This document shows positions 7,058 through 8,253 of a DNA stretch of 8,253 bases, in pieces. The notes under the pieces were generated by a model that was not told where the DNA came from, did not search any database, and worked only from the letters and a program-made list of their open reading frames with translations. This stretch comes from an uncultured Rhodoferax sp. (GTDB lineage Bacteria > Pseudomonadota > Gammaproteobacteria > Burkholderiales > Burkholderiaceae_C): the NCBI GenBank assembly GCA_936943465.1, contig CAKZJN010000495.1:1-8253 (forward strand), read 5' to 3'. Made by a program: the position numbers and the translations under genes. The first letter of the stretch is position 1. Each line of letters opens with the position of its first letter.

Positions 7058-8253
7058 ATGCGCCTTCTCGGAAAAGCGCTGACCTTCGACGATGTGTTGT
7101 TGGTTCCAGCGTTCTCCCAGGTCCTTCCCAAGGACACTTCCCTCGCCACCCGTTTCTCCCGCAATATCGCCCTGAACCTGCCCCTGGTGTCTGCCGCCAT
7201 GGACACGGTGACGGAAGCGCGATTGGCCATTGCCATTGCGCAGGAGGGCGGTATCGGTATCGTTCACAAAAACCTGACGCCGGCCGAACAGGCTGCCCAC
7301 GTTGCCAAGGTCAAACGTTACGAGTCCGGCCTGCTGCGCGACCCGGTGGTGATTACTCCCGATACCACTGTGCGCCAGGTGATGGCTTTGTCGGACCAAC
7401 TGGGCGTTTCGGGCTTTCCGGTTTGCGAGGGCGGCAAGGTGGTCGGTATCGTGACCGGCCGCGACCTGCGCTTTGAGACACGTTACGACCAGACGGTGCG
7501 TGAAATCATGACGCCGCGCGAGCGCCTGGTGACGGTGCCCGATGGCACCACGCCGGAGGCGGCCAAGGCGCTGCTCAACAAATACAAGCTGGAACGCCTG
7601 CTGGTGGTCAATGACGCGTTTGAGCTCAAGGGCCTGATCACCGTCAAGGACATTACCAAGCAGCTCAACTTCCCGAATGCGGCACGCGATGCCACCGGCC
7701 GTTTGCGCGTGGGCGCGGCGGTGGGCGTTGGCGAGGGCACTGAAGAACGCGTGGAACTGCTGGTCAAGGCTGGCGTTGACGCAATTGTGGTGGACACGGC
7801 GCACGGACACAGCAAGGGCGTGATTGAGCGTGTGCGCTGGGTGAAGCAGAATTTCCCGCAGGTGGACGTGGTCGGTGGCAACATTGCCACCGGTGCCGCT
7901 GCGTTGGCACTGGCAGAAGTTGGTGCCGATGCGGTCAAGGTGGGCATTGGCCCGGGCTCCATTTGTACGACCCGTATCGTGGCGGGCGTCGGTGTGCCGC
8001 AAATCACTGCCATTGACAATGTGGCCACGGCCCTCAAGGGCACTGGCGTTCCGCTAATTGCCGACGGCGGTATCCGCTACAGCGGTGATATTTCCAAGGC
8101 CATCGCGGCCGGCGCCAGCACCGTGATGATGGGCGGCATGTTCGCAGGCACCGAAGAGGCACCGGGCGAAGTCATTCTGTACCAGGGCCGCAGCTACAAG
8201 AGCTACCGCGGCATGGGCAGCATTGGCGCCATGCAGCAAGGCAGCGCCGACCG
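7058..8253 (+). CDS. guaB: IMP dehydrogenase (3' end outside window)
   Basis: GuaB oxidises IMP to XMP with NAD+, the first committed step to GMP. The frame runs from the ATG to the window end without a stop: 398 codons of a protein normally about 486-490 residues. It starts with the family's MRLLGKALTFDDVLLVPAFS. Catalytic-barrel motifs include PLVSAAMDTVTE (42-53) and GGIGIVHKN (64-72). The two CBS (Bateman) regulatory domains occupy about 93-205, with DPVVITPDTTV and ITVKDIT. Further on come VVDTAHGHS (244-252), VGGNIATG, and the active-site loop GIGPGSICTTR with catalytic Cys303. The phosphate-binding ADGGIRYSGD (335-344), MMGGMFAGTEEAPGE and the YKSYRGMGS segment follow. The flap with its catalytic Arg-Tyr pair would begin right at the cut. 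In related bacteria guaA often follows; that is outside the window. Confidence 0.97.
   Translation, partial: MRLLGKALTFDDVLLVPAFSQVLPKDTSLATRFSRNIALNLPLVSAAMDTVTEARLAIAIAQEGGIGIVHKNLTPAEQAAHVAKVKRYESGLLRDPVVITPDTTVRQVMALSDQLGVSGFPVCEGGKVVGIVTGRDLRFETRYDQTVREIMTPRERLVTVPDGTTPEAAKALLNKYKLERLLVVNDAFELKGLITVKDITKQLNFPNAARDATGRLRVGAAVGVGEGTEERVELLVKAGVDAIVVDTAHGHSKGVIERVRWVKQNFPQVDVVGGNIATGAAALALAEVGADAVKVGIGPGSICTTRIVAGVGVPQITAIDNVATALKGTGVPLIADGGIRYSGDISKAIAAGASTVMMGGMFAGTEEAPGEVILYQGRSYKSYRGMGSIGAMQQGSAD

Noticed and set aside
7052..8002. 316-codon open frame on the minus strand opposite guaB, plus a plus-strand frame at 6973-7476
   Set aside because: Both lie over a clear IMP dehydrogenase reading frame starting at 7058. 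Their products are low-complexity (His/Arg- or Gly/Arg-rich) without family resemblance.

Overview
This window is a stretch of core chromosome from a betaproteobacterium. Gene content, gene order and protein sequences point to the Burkholderiales, most likely the Comamonadaceae (a Rhodoferax- or Polaromonas-like organism). That placement is recognition from memory and was not tested by a search. The DNA is GC-rich, coding density is very high, and the longest gene-free stretch is only 94 bases. I see no insertion sequence, phage gene, CRISPR array, tRNA, rRNA or other sign of recent acquisition.

Left part (1-5122, all on +): the 3' end of infB (translation initiation factor IF2), then rbfA (30S maturation factor), truB (tRNA pseudouridine-55 synthase) and typA/bipA (ribosome-associated GTPase). 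This is the distal part of the familiar nusA-infB-rbfA-truB group, extended by typA. A DMT/EamA-family membrane transporter of unknown substrate begins 4 bases after typA. The gaps are 12, 2, 16 and 4 bases, so the five genes are probably co-transcribed, perhaps with an extra internal start before typA.

Middle part (5119-6467): smpB (tmRNA partner in ribosome rescue) lies on the minus strand and overlaps the transporter stop by 4 bases tail to tail. Across a 94-base divergent region lie ratA (START/COQ10-like SRPBCC protein) and rnfH (ubiquitin-like fold), which overlap by 8 bases on the plus strand. This smpB / ratA-rnfH order is also known from E. coli. The divergent region holds a -10-like box for ratA and a hairpin with a T-rich tail that reads as an intrinsic terminator or attenuator on the minus (smpB) strand.

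Right part (6478-8253): a small exported DUF4124 protein on the minus strand converges on rnfH. It is divergent from guaB (IMP dehydrogenase), which is cut by the window end after 398 codons. guaB and ratA carry the same octamer, TACAATCC, exactly 26 bases before their start codons.

Functionally the window is about making, maturing, modifying and rescuing the translation machinery, plus the entry step to guanine nucleotides. I did not find a previously undescribed system. The observations worth a second look are regulatory: the smpB leader hairpin, the paired promoter boxes and a possible leaderless DUF4124 transcript.
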